Of a stretch of DNA of 64,000 nt, positions 16,990 through 24,526 are shown piece by piece (within the stretch, counting starts at the first letter, position 1; each line of letters begins with the position of its first letter). A model generated the notes under the pieces. It worked only from the letters and a program-made list of their open reading frames with translations. It did not search any database and had not been told where the DNA came from. The DNA comes from Aureimonas sp. OT7 (GTDB lineage Bacteria; Pseudomonadota; Alphaproteobacteria; Rhizobiales; Rhizobiaceae). Position numbers and translations under genes: made by a program. The stretch lies in assembly GCF_014844055.1 (NCBI RefSeq), contig NZ_CP062167.1, forward strand, positions 1,937,501-2,001,500, in the 5' to 3' direction.

Positions 16990-18183
16990 TCAGAGTGCGG
17001 ACAGCAACTGGCGCGTCGGCCAGCCATCGGCCGGCATGCCCAGCCGGATCTGCTCCTGCCGTATGGCGGCGCGCGTGTTGGCGCCGAGGATGCCATCCAC
17101 CTTGCCGACATCGTACCCGCGCGCCACCAGGCGCTGCTGAAGCTGCTTCATCTGGTCGCCGTCCAGGCCCGGCTGGGGGTTGCCCTCATGCACGGCGGGC
17201 GCCCCGGCAAGGCGTGTGCCGAAATAGCCGGCCGTCAGGGCATAGACGAGCGAGTTGTTCCACGTCAGGTAAACGTCGAAATTGGGGAAGGCCAGGAAGG
17301 CCGGCCCGCCGCGTCCCTGCGGCAGCACAATGGAGGCGGGGACGTTGTCGCGCTCCAGCGGCGTACCGTCCGCCTTGGTGACGCCCAGTGCCGCGAAATT
17401 GCTGCGTGGCTCCTTGGAGACAAGGGCGGCCCGGTCGAAGGGGAAGTCGGCGGGCAGGCGCACTTCCTCCAGCCAGGGCTGGCCCCGCTGCCAGCCCAGA
17501 TGCTGGATGAACTTGCCGGTCGTCATCAACACATCCGGCACGTCGGTCAGCAGGTTGATACGGCCGTTGCCGTCGGCATCGGTTCCGAAGGCCAGGTAAT
17601 CCTCCGGAAGCATCTGCGTCTGCCCGAGCTCTCCTGCCCAGGCGCCGCGCATCTCCGAAGGCCGCAGATAGCCGCGGTCAACCAGCGCGATCGCGCCCAT
17701 CAGGTGCGGACGGAACAGGTCCGGCCGGCGGCAATCGTGCGACAGGGTGGCCAGCGCGTTCAGCGTGTCGAAATCGCCCAGCACTGCGCCGTAATCTGTT
17801 TCAAGGCCCCAGAAACTGGTGATGACGGCCGCGGGAACGCCGGTCTGCGCCTCCACCTCGCGGAAGACGGAGGCATATTGCTGCATGCGCTGCTTGCCGT
17901 TGGCCAGACGGTTCTTGTTCACCATGCGGCCCTGAAACTGCAGCCACGCCTGCTGGAACACGCCCTGGGCCCTGTCCCGCTGCAGGACCTTGGGGTCCTG
18001 CCGCACCGAAGCCAGCGCCCTGTCGACACCCGCCTCTGAAAGCCCGCGGCCGATGGCCTCGCTGCGCACACCCTGGATAAAGGCGCTGAAGTCGCCGCCG
18101 CACGCGGCGCCCTGCGCCATGGCGATCGAGGAACTGGCCCCAAGAAGTAGAAGCGCGGCGCCGAGCCGCTTGACGGTGTTCAT
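16990..18183 (-). CDS. Lytic murein transglycosylase, MltB-type, with peptidoglycan-binding domain
   Basis: A 397-residue exported enzyme. An N-terminal signal peptide (KRLGAALLLLGASSSIAMAQ) is followed by an SLT_2/MltB catalytic domain (about 30-315). The catalytic Glu128 lies in SFWGLETDYG, and WAGELGQTQMLP with ARG-type segments follow. The last 60 residues (GLDGDQMKQLQQRLVARGYDVGKVDGILGANTRAAI) form a PG_binding_1 domain. It cleaves the glycan strand to 1,6-anhydroMurNAc ends. The ATG at 18183 was chosen for GGAACGGAAATC directly upstream; another ATG lies six codons earlier. It is not a lipoprotein, unlike E. coli MltB. The downstream terminator is at 16944-16975. Confidence 0.92.
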   Translation of the reverse strand: MNTVKRLGAALLLLGASSSIAMAQGAACGGDFSAFIQGVRSEAIGRGLSEAGVDRALASVRQDPKVLQRDRAQGVFQQAWLQFQGRMVNKNRLANGKQRMQQYASVFREVEAQTGVPAAVITSFWGLETDYGAVLGDFDTLNALATLSHDCRRPDLFRPHLMGAIALVDRGYLRPSEMRGAWAGELGQTQMLPEDYLAFGTDADGNGRINLLTDVPDVLMTTGKFIQHLGWQRGQPWLEEVRLPADFPFDRAALVSKEPRSNFAALGVTKADGTPLERDNVPASIVLPQGRGGPAFLAFPNFDVYLTWNNSLVYALTAGYFGTRLAGAPAVHEGNPQPGLDGDQMKQLQQRLVARGYDVGKVDGILGANTRAAIRQEQIRLGMPADGWPTRQLLSAL

Positions 18184-18270
18184 GATTTCCGTTCCCGACA
18201 TGTCGAATTCACCCGCCTGAACGCCGCGATCATGGCCGTTTGAAGATGGCCATTGGATTGCCGGCCCGGT

Positions 18271-19041
18271 TTATCGCCTTGTGTGTGACGACAGCCACTT
18301 CTGCCATTCCTGGCGCGATCCGGAAAATGCATTGCGGTCGACGTCTCCGTCGATACCGGCCACGGTGCCAGTTGCCGTATACTGCCAGAAGTGGAAATCA
18401 CGCGCTTCGTAGACGTTGTCCGGGTGGTCTGCCACGGCCCGCAGCCAGAAGCGGTGATTGGGATAGGTCCCCACCAGCCGATCGCGATGGATATCGATCG
18501 GCGCGTAGATAATGGGGCGCATTCCGTAATGGCGCTCCAGCGCGTCCATGAAGGCGCTCATTTCACGCAGCATTTCGGCCCTGTCGGGCCTGCGGGTGCA
18601 GGTGGGCGAATGGGGCGTCCACTCCACGTCGAGGACCGGCGGCAGGGACAGCGCGTCCTGCGGCACGTTCTTTATGAACCACCGCGCCTGTTCGATGCCC
18701 GGCCGGCACCAGTAGAAGAAATGGTACGCGCCATGCGGAATACCGGCGTCGCGTGCGCCACGCCAGTTTTCATGGAAGCGCTCGTCGAGGCGGTCGCCGC
18801 CTTCGGTGGCCTTTATATAGACGAACTCGACGCCGCCGGCCTTTGCGGCACGCCAGTCCACGGTGCCCTGGTATTTGGAGATGTCGATACCGTGGACGGG
18901 GTAGTGATCCGGCCGCTCTCCGGCGATGCGGGTAAGGCCCAGCTCGACCGGGTCGAGGCTCGCCGTGCGGCATCCCGTGATGCCGAGCGCGCCCACCAGA
19001 GCCAGGATTGCGAAGGCGATGACGCGCCGGTTGAGTGTCAT
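18271..19041 (-). CDS. GH25-family lysozyme, predicted lipoprotein
   Basis: A 256-residue protein with a lipoprotein signal (ALGITGC, Cys24). A glycoside hydrolase family 25 domain follows from about residue 48 to 250. The catalytic acids typical of GH25 are visible: Asp53 in GIDISKYQG, and Asp138 and Glu140 in PVLDVEW. YIKATEG and AYHFF are also typical. The enzyme should cut the MurNAc-GlcNAc bond of peptidoglycan in the periplasm while anchored to a membrane. The mltB-like gene follows 87 bases downstream on the same strand, so they may be co-transcribed. Confidence 0.9.
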   Translation of the reverse strand: MTLNRRVIAFAILALVGALGITGCRTASLDPVELGLTRIAGERPDHYPVHGIDISKYQGTVDWRAAKAGGVEFVYIKATEGGDRLDERFHENWRGARDAGIPHGAYHFFYWCRPGIEQARWFIKNVPQDALSLPPVLDVEWTPHSPTCTRRPDRAEMLREMSAFMDALERHYGMRPIIYAPIDIHRDRLVGTYPNHRFWLRAVADHPDNVYEARDFHFWQYTATGTVAGIDGDVDRNAFSGSRQEWQKWLSSHTRR

Positions 19042-19231
19042 GCGGTATCCCGATCCTGCCCGATACCCCGGAAAATGGCCAAGCAGCCTTTCGTCAGCCT
19101 TGAGCCGATTTTGCGGCCTCCGCGATCACGATTGTAAGATTGTGCAACATGCTTTGATCTATGGGCTGCAACTTGAGCCTGTCCGCCGCGGTTCTGTTGC
19201 TGAAGGACGAACTGAACAGGACAAGAAAATC

Positions 19232-19459
19232 ATGAGGACACCCCTTATCGCTCTTGGCGCAGCTGCGCTGCTTGGCCTTGCAGCGTGCTCCGACAACAAT
19301 TCGGCTGAGCAGCCCGCACCGCCCGCCGGCGGCACGACTCCCCCCGCGGCGACGACGACCACCCCGCCAGCCACGACGGCTCCGCCTGCGGCCGAGCCGG
19401 CGCCGGGCGGGACGACCGGTGGCACCATGGGTGGGTCCACCGGCACGACCAACCAGTAA
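19232..19459 (+). CDS. Small Thr/Pro/Ala-rich lipoprotein
   Basis: A 75-residue protein starting MRTPLIALGAAALLGLAACS, a clear lipoprotein signal with the lipidated Cys19. The mature part is low in complexity: Pro, Thr, Ala and Gly with TTTTPPATTAPP and a GGTTGGTMGG tail, probably an extended flexible chain. No enzymatic motif is seen. It is divergent from the GH25 gene with 190 bases between them. AGGACAAG precedes the ATG, and a strong terminator follows, supporting an independent transcript. Such small lipoproteins are common in rhizobia but not characterised. Confidence 0.75.
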   Translation: MRTPLIALGAAALLGLAACSDNNSAEQPAPPAGGTTPPAATTTTPPATTAPPAAEPAPGGTTGGTMGGSTGTTNQ

Positions 19460-19483
19460 TCGAATCCGTCTGCACACGTAATG

Positions 19484-19514
19484 GAACCGGCAGCGGCATC
19501 GCTGCCGGTTCTTT
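19484..19514 (+). terminator. Rho-independent terminator after the small lipoprotein
   Basis: GAACCGGCAGCG (19484-19495) pairs perfectly with CGCTGCCGGTTC (19500-19511) over a four-base loop, followed by TTT. Confidence 0.85.
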
Positions 19515-19612
19515 GCTATCGGTGGTAGGTTTCAATCCAAGGCGCCAACCGTTTATGATGGGCCTCGACGATTCCGGGCCGGCCTATCCGGCGTAAGGGT
19601 GCAAACTGCCGC

Positions 19613-20332
19613 ATGTCGATACTGTCCACTCTTGGCGCCCTGATGCGGGATATTGCCATTCAGGGTCTGTCGGCGCTGGAGGCAATTTTCGAACGGCTGC
19701 GCGCTTTGTACGAGCGCGACGCGGAAACGCGCCGCCGCGTGGCCTTCTCGGTTGCGATGATCGCCCTTGCCGCCAAGATGGCCAAGGCGGATGGCGTCGT
19801 CACCCAGAACGAGATTTCCGCCTTTCGCCGTATCTTTGCGATACCCGCCGAGGAAGAGCGGAACGTCTTCCGGCTCTACGATCTTGCGAGGCAGGATACG
19901 GCGGGCTTCGAGCTTTATGCCGCCAAGCTTCGCGGCCTTTGCAGCAATTCCTGCGACGGCGAGTGCGCCATGCTGACGGATGTCCTGGACGGGCTCTTCT
20001 TCATCGCCGGCTCCGACGGGATCGTGCACGAGCGGGAGCTGGCGTTTCTGGAGCGGGTCGCCCAGATCTTCGGCCTGAGCGAGGCGGAGTTTGCCCGCAT
20101 CAAGGCGTTGCATGTCCATGAGGGCGAGGGCAGCTCCTATGCGGTGCTGGGCGTTTCCCCCACCGACCCGATGCCCGTGATCCGCCGCCGCTATCTCGAA
20201 CTGGTGCGCGAGAACCACCCGGACAGACTGGCGGGCAGGGGTGTGCCGCAGGAGTTTATGGCCATCGCAGTGGAGCGGATGAAAGCCATCAACGCCGCAT
20301 GGGACAGCATCTCGCGGGTGCCGGCCGCGTGA
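19613..20332 (+). CDS. DjlA-like TerB/J-domain co-chaperone
   Basis: A 239-residue protein. Residues about 40-155 form a TerB-like helical domain (VAMIALAAKMAKADGVVTQNEISAF, and later LFFIAGSDGIVHERELAFL), each half with the acidic loop typical of TerB. The C terminus (about 168-236) is a J domain with the HPD signature in VRENHPDRLAG, which stimulates the ATPase of an Hsp70 (DnaK). DjlA of E. coli has an N-terminal membrane helix, which is not obvious here. Four cysteine residues (CSNSCDGEC plus others) in the TerB part are notable. It overlaps the following amidase gene by four bases. Confidence 0.85.
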   Translation: MSILSTLGALMRDIAIQGLSALEAIFERLRALYERDAETRRRVAFSVAMIALAAKMAKADGVVTQNEISAFRRIFAIPAEEERNVFRLYDLARQDTAGFELYAAKLRGLCSNSCDGECAMLTDVLDGLFFIAGSDGIVHERELAFLERVAQIFGLSEAEFARIKALHVHEGEGSSYAVLGVSPTDPMPVIRRRYLELVRENHPDRLAGRGVPQEFMAIAVERMKAINAAWDSISRVPAA

Positions 20333-21111
20333 TCTTTGCAAGCGACAGCGCGCATGTCGACCGGGTCGTGCCGTCTCCCAATCACGGGGAGCGTCGCGGG
20401 GGCCAAAAGCCCGATATCCTGGTGCTGCATTACACCGGCATGCGGCCGGACGATCCTCCCTTGGACCGCCTGACCGACCCGCGAAGCGAGGTATCGGCCC
20501 ATTACCTGGTGATGGAGGATGGCGAGATCGTCCAGATGGTGCCGGAGGCGCGCCGGGCCTGGCACGCGGGGGAGAGCTTCTGGCGCGGCGAGCGTGACGT
20601 CAATTCCAGGTCCATCGGAATCGAGATCGTCAATCCGGGCCATAATCATGGCCTGCGGCCGTTTCCCGCGGTGCAGATCGACCGCCTGATCGAATTGTGC
20701 AGGGATTGTGTCGCCAAATGGGCGATCCCTGCCGCAAACGTGGTGGGGCATTCCGACATCGCCCCCTCCCGCAAGGAAGATCCGGGCGAATTGTTCCCCT
20801 GGGATCAACTCTCGGCAGCCGGTATCGGCATGACCGTGGAGCCCGTTCCGATATCCGGCGGGCGGTTCCTTTCGCCCGGTGACAAGGGAGACCCCGTCGC
20901 CGCCTGGCAGGCCATGCTGGCCGCCTACGGTTTCGATGTGACGGCAGACGGAAACTACTGCGATACAACGCGTCTGGCTACATTGGCCTTCCAGCGCCAT
21001 CATCGCCCGTCGCTGCTGGACGGCATCGCCGATACGAGCACGGTGGGCACCATGCACCGGCTTTTGTCGCGGCGGATTTCGGAAGAACAGGGCCGTCACC
21101 TCGCGCCGTAA
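20329..21111 (+). CDS. N-acetylmuramoyl-L-alanine amidase (AmpD/AmiD type) with peptidoglycan-binding domain
   Basis: A 260-residue Amidase_2 protein. The zinc site is seen as ILVLHYTGM (His) and VVGHSDIAPSRKEDPGELF (His and Asp). SAHYLVMEDGEIVQMV and RRAWHAGESFWRG complete the family pattern. The C-terminal 70 residues (DPVAAWQAMLAAYGFDVTADGNYCDTT) look like a peptidoglycan-binding domain. It cleaves between MurNAc and L-Ala. No signal peptide is visible, suggesting a cytoplasmic recycling role like AmpD; an AmiD-like role is the alternative. GTG at 20329 overlaps the djlA-like stop as GTGA; an ATG at 20299 would add ten residues. Confidence 0.88.
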   Translation: MIFASDSAHVDRVVPSPNHGERRGGQKPDILVLHYTGMRPDDPPLDRLTDPRSEVSAHYLVMEDGEIVQMVPEARRAWHAGESFWRGERDVNSRSIGIEIVNPGHNHGLRPFPAVQIDRLIELCRDCVAKWAIPAANVVGHSDIAPSRKEDPGELFPWDQLSAAGIGMTVEPVPISGGRFLSPGDKGDPVAAWQAMLAAYGFDVTADGNYCDTTRLATLAFQRHHRPSLLDGIADTSTVGTMHRLLSRRISEEQGRHLAP

Positions 21112-21192
21112 CTGTAACAGGCATTAATATTCCGTGAACGCGCCGACACATTGCCGTTTCTTTTCCTGACGAGAAACTGCCCTAACGGCACC

Positions 21193-21230
21193 GGCGTCGC
21201 CTGCGACGCCGATGCCGCTCGGCGTCGCAG
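21193..21230 (+). promoter_or_regulatory. Mutually exclusive hairpins upstream of the SLT gene
   Basis: Three related arms occur in order: GGCGTCGC (21193-21200), CTGCGACGCC (21201-21210) and GGCGTCGCAG (21221-21230). Arm 2 can pair with arm 1 (8 bp, 2-base loop) or with arm 3 (10 bp, 10-base loop), but not both. CGTTTCTT follows arm 3, so the second hairpin could act as a terminator of the amidase transcript. An attenuator is possible but unproven. Confidence 0.45.
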
Positions 21231-21305
21231 CGTTTCTTGCCGCCGCAACAACCAGTGTGCCGGCATAATGCGTGTTCTGCAGCCGGCGATATCGACAGGA
21301 CGATG

Positions 21306-21824
21306 ATGAACAGACTGCCCCTTTTGGCTGGGGTCGTGATGATGTCGCTTGCCCTCATCCCAGCCGCTCGTGCCGATACCGCCTCTTCCACGTCCACCGC
21401 ACCGGTGGAAACCGGAAAGCCGGAAAGAACCGTGGAAACCCCCTTCACCGACATGCCCTATGCGGAACTGATCGCCACCGAGGCCGAACGTGCCGGCGTG
21501 CGACTGGAACTGGCCCATGCGGTGATCTTCGTGGAAAGCAATTACCGGCCCGACGTGACCGGTTCCGCCGGCGAAGTCGGCCTGATGCAGATCAAGCTCG
21601 CCACTGCCCGCGACATGGGCTTCAAGGGCACCCGCAAGCAATTGTACGATCCGGCAACCAACCTTCGCTACGGCATGCGCTATCTGGCGGGTGCGAAGGA
21701 AAAGGGCGGGGGCACGCTGTGCGGCACGATCCTGAAATACAATGCCGGGCACTATGCGAAGCGTTCCAACCCGACCTCCCGCCAGTACTGCCGCAAGGTG
21801 CAGGTGCAGATGGCAAGCTATTGA
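21306..21824 (+). CDS. Soluble lytic transglycosylase-like protein (SLT domain)
   Basis: A 172-residue exported protein. The signal peptide ends near RAD (PAARA/D). After a Ser/Thr-rich linker, an SLT domain runs from about residue 55 to the end. The catalytic Glu77 is in VIFVESNYRPDVTG; GEVGLMQIKLATARDMG, DPATNLRYGMRYLA and KYNAGH are the usual SLT motifs. It should cleave the glycan backbone in the periplasm. The ATG at 21306 has AGGA five bases upstream; the adjacent ATG at 21303 is too close. The gene ends 48 bases before RNase P RNA. Confidence 0.9.
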   Translation: MNRLPLLAGVVMMSLALIPAARADTASSTSTAPVETGKPERTVETPFTDMPYAELIATEAERAGVRLELAHAVIFVESNYRPDVTGSAGEVGLMQIKLATARDMGFKGTRKQLYDPATNLRYGMRYLAGAKEKGGGTLCGTILKYNAGHYAKRSNPTSRQYCRKVQVQMASY

Positions 21825-21872
21825 GCGTCCCGCTCGCTTGACATTGAAGGCGCGCGGGCACAGGTTCCGCGC

Positions 21873-22263
21873 GCCAGCCGGCCGGGCGACCGCTGCCGCA
21901 AGGGCCGAAAGGCCGCGGGAGAGGAAAGTCCGGGCTTCACGGAGAAACGGTGCCGGGTAACGCCCGGCGAGGGTGACCTCAGGGAAAGTGCCACAGAAAG
22001 CAAACCGCCGGCGCGCCGCATGGCAGGCCGGTAAGGGTGAAAGGGTGGGGTAAGAGCCCACCGCGCGCCTGGCAACAGGCGTGGCTAGGTAAACCCCACC
22101 GGAAGCAAAACCGAATAGGAACGACACGGCGTTCGCGCCAGCCTTCTCCGGGCCCGTCGTTCGGGTAGGTTGCTTGAGGCGCGGTGCGAGCCGCGTCCCA
22201 GATGAATGGTCGCCGCCCGGCCGCAGGGCCGGTGCACAGAACCCGGCTTACAGGCCGGCTGGC
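21873..22263 (+). ncRNA. rnpB: RNase P RNA (bacterial type A)
   Basis: The outer helix P1 is formed by GCCAGCCGGCC (21873-21883) and GGCCGGCTGGC (22253-22263). The conserved core GAGGAAAGTCCGGGC lies at about 21921-21935, the ACAGAAA element near 21990, and the 3' conserved ACAGAACCCGGCTTAC near 22237-22252. The length is about 391 bases, normal for alphaproteobacterial RNase P RNA. It is the catalytic subunit that trims tRNA 5' ends. The exact ends are inferred from P1. Its place directly before mraZ is the usual one in rhizobia. Confidence 0.95.
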
Positions 22264-22737
22264 TCCTCGACCCCCAATTCCCGGTCCGTCCGTCACCATG
22301 CGGCCCACGCTCAAGGTGGGCGGCCATGGGACGGCTGCAGCCGCCAGCCCCAGGCACATGAAATATTTCAGTTTTTTACAATGTCCGGAATGCAGCCAAG
22401 CGTGCGCGCGATCCTGACGTTCGCCGCCTATCAGTAGTTTTAAGTATCTGTTTTTACGGCATTTACCTTGGATTGAACGGTGATCCTGATCCGTGGACAC
22501 ACCGGTTTGTGGGGGCAAATCCCATTGACGCCCACGTGATCCCATGGTAAACCAAATGACAATTCGGGGTGCCTGCTTTGGCGGGCAAATATCAGTTCGA
22601 AATTTCGGCATTCGGGCGCGGACGGCGCGGGGTGCGGTGCGTTCATGCGTGCCGCTGCCGGAGGTGCTTTGCCGGATTTTCGCTGAAGCGGGGGTGGCAT
22701 GAGATGCAACCGGTCGGAAAGGCAAGTGTGACGCTTG
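22264..22737 (+). promoter_or_regulatory. Gene-free region between rnpB and mraZ
   Basis: These 474 bases hold no supported gene. An AT-richer stretch at about 22360-22560 contains a candidate promoter: TTGACG (22525-22530), 17 bases, then TAAACC (22548-22553), a weak match at -10. The MraZ-type boxes overlap it. GGAAAGG at about 22716 is the only purine-rich stretch before mraZ. The rest shows nothing I can name. Confidence 0.5.
22510..22544 (+). promoter_or_regulatory. MraZ-type boxes upstream of the dcw cluster
   Basis: Three boxes TCCCA (22520), GCCCA (22530) and TCCCA (22540), read on the minus strand as TGGGA, TGGGC and TGGGA, are separated by exactly five bases. A fourth TGGGG on the plus strand starts at 22510, keeping the ten-base step. 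MraZ proteins bind TGGGN repeats with five-base spacers and repress the dcw promoter in E. coli. The minus-strand orientation here is a point to note. Confidence 0.7.
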
Positions 22738-23181
22738 ATGAACCGGTTTCTCTCCAATGCGGTCAACAACATCGACTCCAAGGGGCGGGTCTCCGTGCCG
22801 GCGATGTTCCGCCAGGTTCTGGCGGCAAAGGGCTTTTCCGATCTCTATGCGCTGCAGTCCATTGCCCATCCCGCCATCGACGTCGGGGGCATGGACCTTC
22901 TGGAGCGCTACGAATCCAGGATGGCCCGGGAGGACCCCTTCGGCGAAACCTTCGCCGACATGTCGCTCTTCGCTTATGGCGACGGGGCGTTTCTGAAATT
23001 CGATGCCGAGGGGCGGATCACGGTGACGGACTTCATTCGCGCCCATACGGGGATAACGGACAAGGTCGTCTTCGTTGGGCGCAACGATTTCTTCCAGCTC
23101 TGGGAGCCGGAGCGGTTCGAGGCGCATCGCTCCGAGGCGCGTCGGCGCCTGCAGGCCCTGCGGCCGGGGGCTGCGCAATGA
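22738..23181 (+). CDS. mraZ: Transcriptional regulator MraZ
   Basis: A 147-residue protein of the AbrB-like MraZ family with two swapped-hairpin repeats: [27 protein letters not shown] (about 1-27) and [27 protein letters not shown] (about 78-104). MraZ forms ring oligomers, binds TGGGN repeats and represses the cluster it heads; it also antagonises RsmH in some bacteria. The ATG at 22738 is directly preceded by TTG, which is a possible alternative start. The stop overlaps rsmH by ATGA. Confidence 0.95.
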   Translation: MNRFLSNAVNNIDSKGRVSVPAMFRQVLAAKGFSDLYALQSIAHPAIDVGGMDLLERYESRMAREDPFGETFADMSLFAYGDGAFLKFDAEGRITVTDFIRAHTGITDKVVFVGRNDFFQLWEPERFEAHRSEARRRLQALRPGAAQ

Positions 23182-24170
23182 GCGGGCCCCGCCATCTCCC
23201 CGTATTGCTGAACGAGGTGCGTGCGGCCGTGGCCGCGGCGCCCGGCGACGTCATCGTAGACGGAACATTCGGGGCCGGCGGCTACAGCCGGGCCCTTCTG
23301 GATGCCGGCGCGACGGTGATCGGCATCGACCGCGACCCGACCGCCATAGCCGCCGCCAGCGCCATGCGCGCGGAATTCGGCGCCCGCCTGCGACTGGTGG
23401 AGGGACGCTTCTCCCGCATGGGAGAGTATGTCGAGGGGCCCGTCGACGGCGTCGTGCTGGATATCGGCGTCTCTTCGATGCAGATCGATACGGCCGAGCG
23501 TGGCTTCTCCTTCCAGAAGGACGGCCCGCTGGACATGCGGATGGAAACGGCCGGCCCCTCCGCGGCCGATGTCGTCAACCGTCTCAAGCCGGGCGACCTT
23601 GCCCGGGTGCTGTCCTTTCTGGGCGAAGAGCGTCAGGCCGGTCGCATCGCCCGCGCCATCGAGGCGCGCCGCGCCGAGCGACCCTTCGAGACCACCGCGG
23701 ACCTCGCCGGGCTGGTGGGCAAGGTGCTGGGCCGCCGCCCGCAGGACAAGATCGATCCGGCCACCCGGACGTTTCAGGCGCTGCGCATCTACGTCAACGA
23801 CGAGCTGGGAGAGTTGATGAACGCGCTGGTTGCTGCCGAGGCCATCCTGAAGCCGGGCGGGCGACTTGTGGTCGTGACCTTCCATTCGCTGGAAGACAGG
23901 ATCGTAAAGCGGTTTCTGCGCGATCGCTCGCAAGCTGCTTCACAGTCAAGGCATTTACCCGATCTTAGCCATGAGGATGCGACATTCGCGACGCGCAACA
24001 AGGCTGAAGGCGGCACGGCGGAAGAGATCGCGGAAAACCCGCGTGCCCGCTCCGCCAAGCTTCGTTCCGCGGTGCGCACCTCCGTGCCGGCGCGGCAGGG
24101 GCCGCATGCCTACCGGTTTTTCGATCTACCCGCGCTGGCGGCACTGCCGCAATCCGGAGCACAACGCTGA
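23178..24170 (+). CDS. rsmH: 16S rRNA (cytosine1402-N4)-methyltransferase RsmH
   Basis: A 330-residue methyltransferase, formerly MraW. It opens with HLPVLLNEV, then the SAM motif [16 protein letters not shown] and [10 protein letters not shown]. Later come [33 protein letters not shown] and [22 protein letters not shown], all characteristic of RsmH. It methylates N4 of C1402 in the ribosomal P site. The start overlaps mraZ by four bases, and the stop overlaps the ftsL ATG by one base. The long frame upstream of 23178 is not part of the protein. Confidence 0.96.
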   Translation: MSGPRHLPVLLNEVRAAVAAAPGDVIVDGTFGAGGYSRALLDAGATVIGIDRDPTAIAAASAMRAEFGARLRLVEGRFSRMGEYVEGPVDGVVLDIGVSSMQIDTAERGFSFQKDGPLDMRMETAGPSAADVVNRLKPGDLARVLSFLGEERQAGRIARAIEARRAERPFETTADLAGLVGKVLGRRPQDKIDPATRTFQALRIYVNDELGELMNALVAAEAILKPGGRLVVVTFHSLEDRIVKRFLRDRSQAASQSRHLPDLSHEDATFATRNKAEGGTAEEIAENPRARSAKLRSAVRTSVPARQGPHAYRFFDLPALAALPQSGAQR

Positions 24171-24526
24171 TGCTGAAGACGCTCGATATCATCCTCGTCG
24201 CCATCATGCTCTGCGCGGCCACATGGACGTTCAGCGTCAAGCACGAGGCGGAATCCATCGAGGAGCGTTTGCGCAAGGTCGATGCCGAGATCGCCATGGA
24301 GCGCGAGACCATCTCCCTGCTGGAGGCCGACTGGAGCCTGCTCAACCAGCCCTACCGGCTGCAGCGGCTGGCCGACGTCTTCGCCGCCGACCTGAACCTG
24401 AAGACCATTTCGCCGACGCAGATCGTCGGTCCTGAAGATCTGCCGTCCGAGCCGGTGCCGGCAGCCCTGGAGCCGAGCGCCCTGGAAGGCGGCCTGGCGG
24501 CCAATCAGCGAGGTGTCCTTCGATGA
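24170..24526 (+). CDS. ftsL: Cell division protein FtsL
   Basis: A 118-residue bitopic membrane protein. It has a short cytoplasmic start, a TM segment (about 4-22, LDIILVAIMLCAATWTF) and a periplasmic coiled coil with leucine periodicity (about 27-72, ESIEERLRKVDAEIAMERETISLL). DWSLLNQPYRLQRLA is typical of alphaproteobacterial FtsL. FtsL joins FtsB and FtsQ to activate FtsWI. It is placed between rsmH and ftsI as in other dcw clusters, with one-base and four-base overlaps. Confidence 0.88.
   Translation: MLKTLDIILVAIMLCAATWTFSVKHEAESIEERLRKVDAEIAMERETISLLEADWSLLNQPYRLQRLADVFAADLNLKTISPTQIVGPEDLPSEPVPAALEPSALEGGLAANQRGVLR

Noticed and set aside
22569..23177. A longer RsmH frame starting before mraZ
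   Set aside because: It would overlap all of mraZ in another frame. The ATGA overlap at 23178 gives the standard RsmH N terminus.
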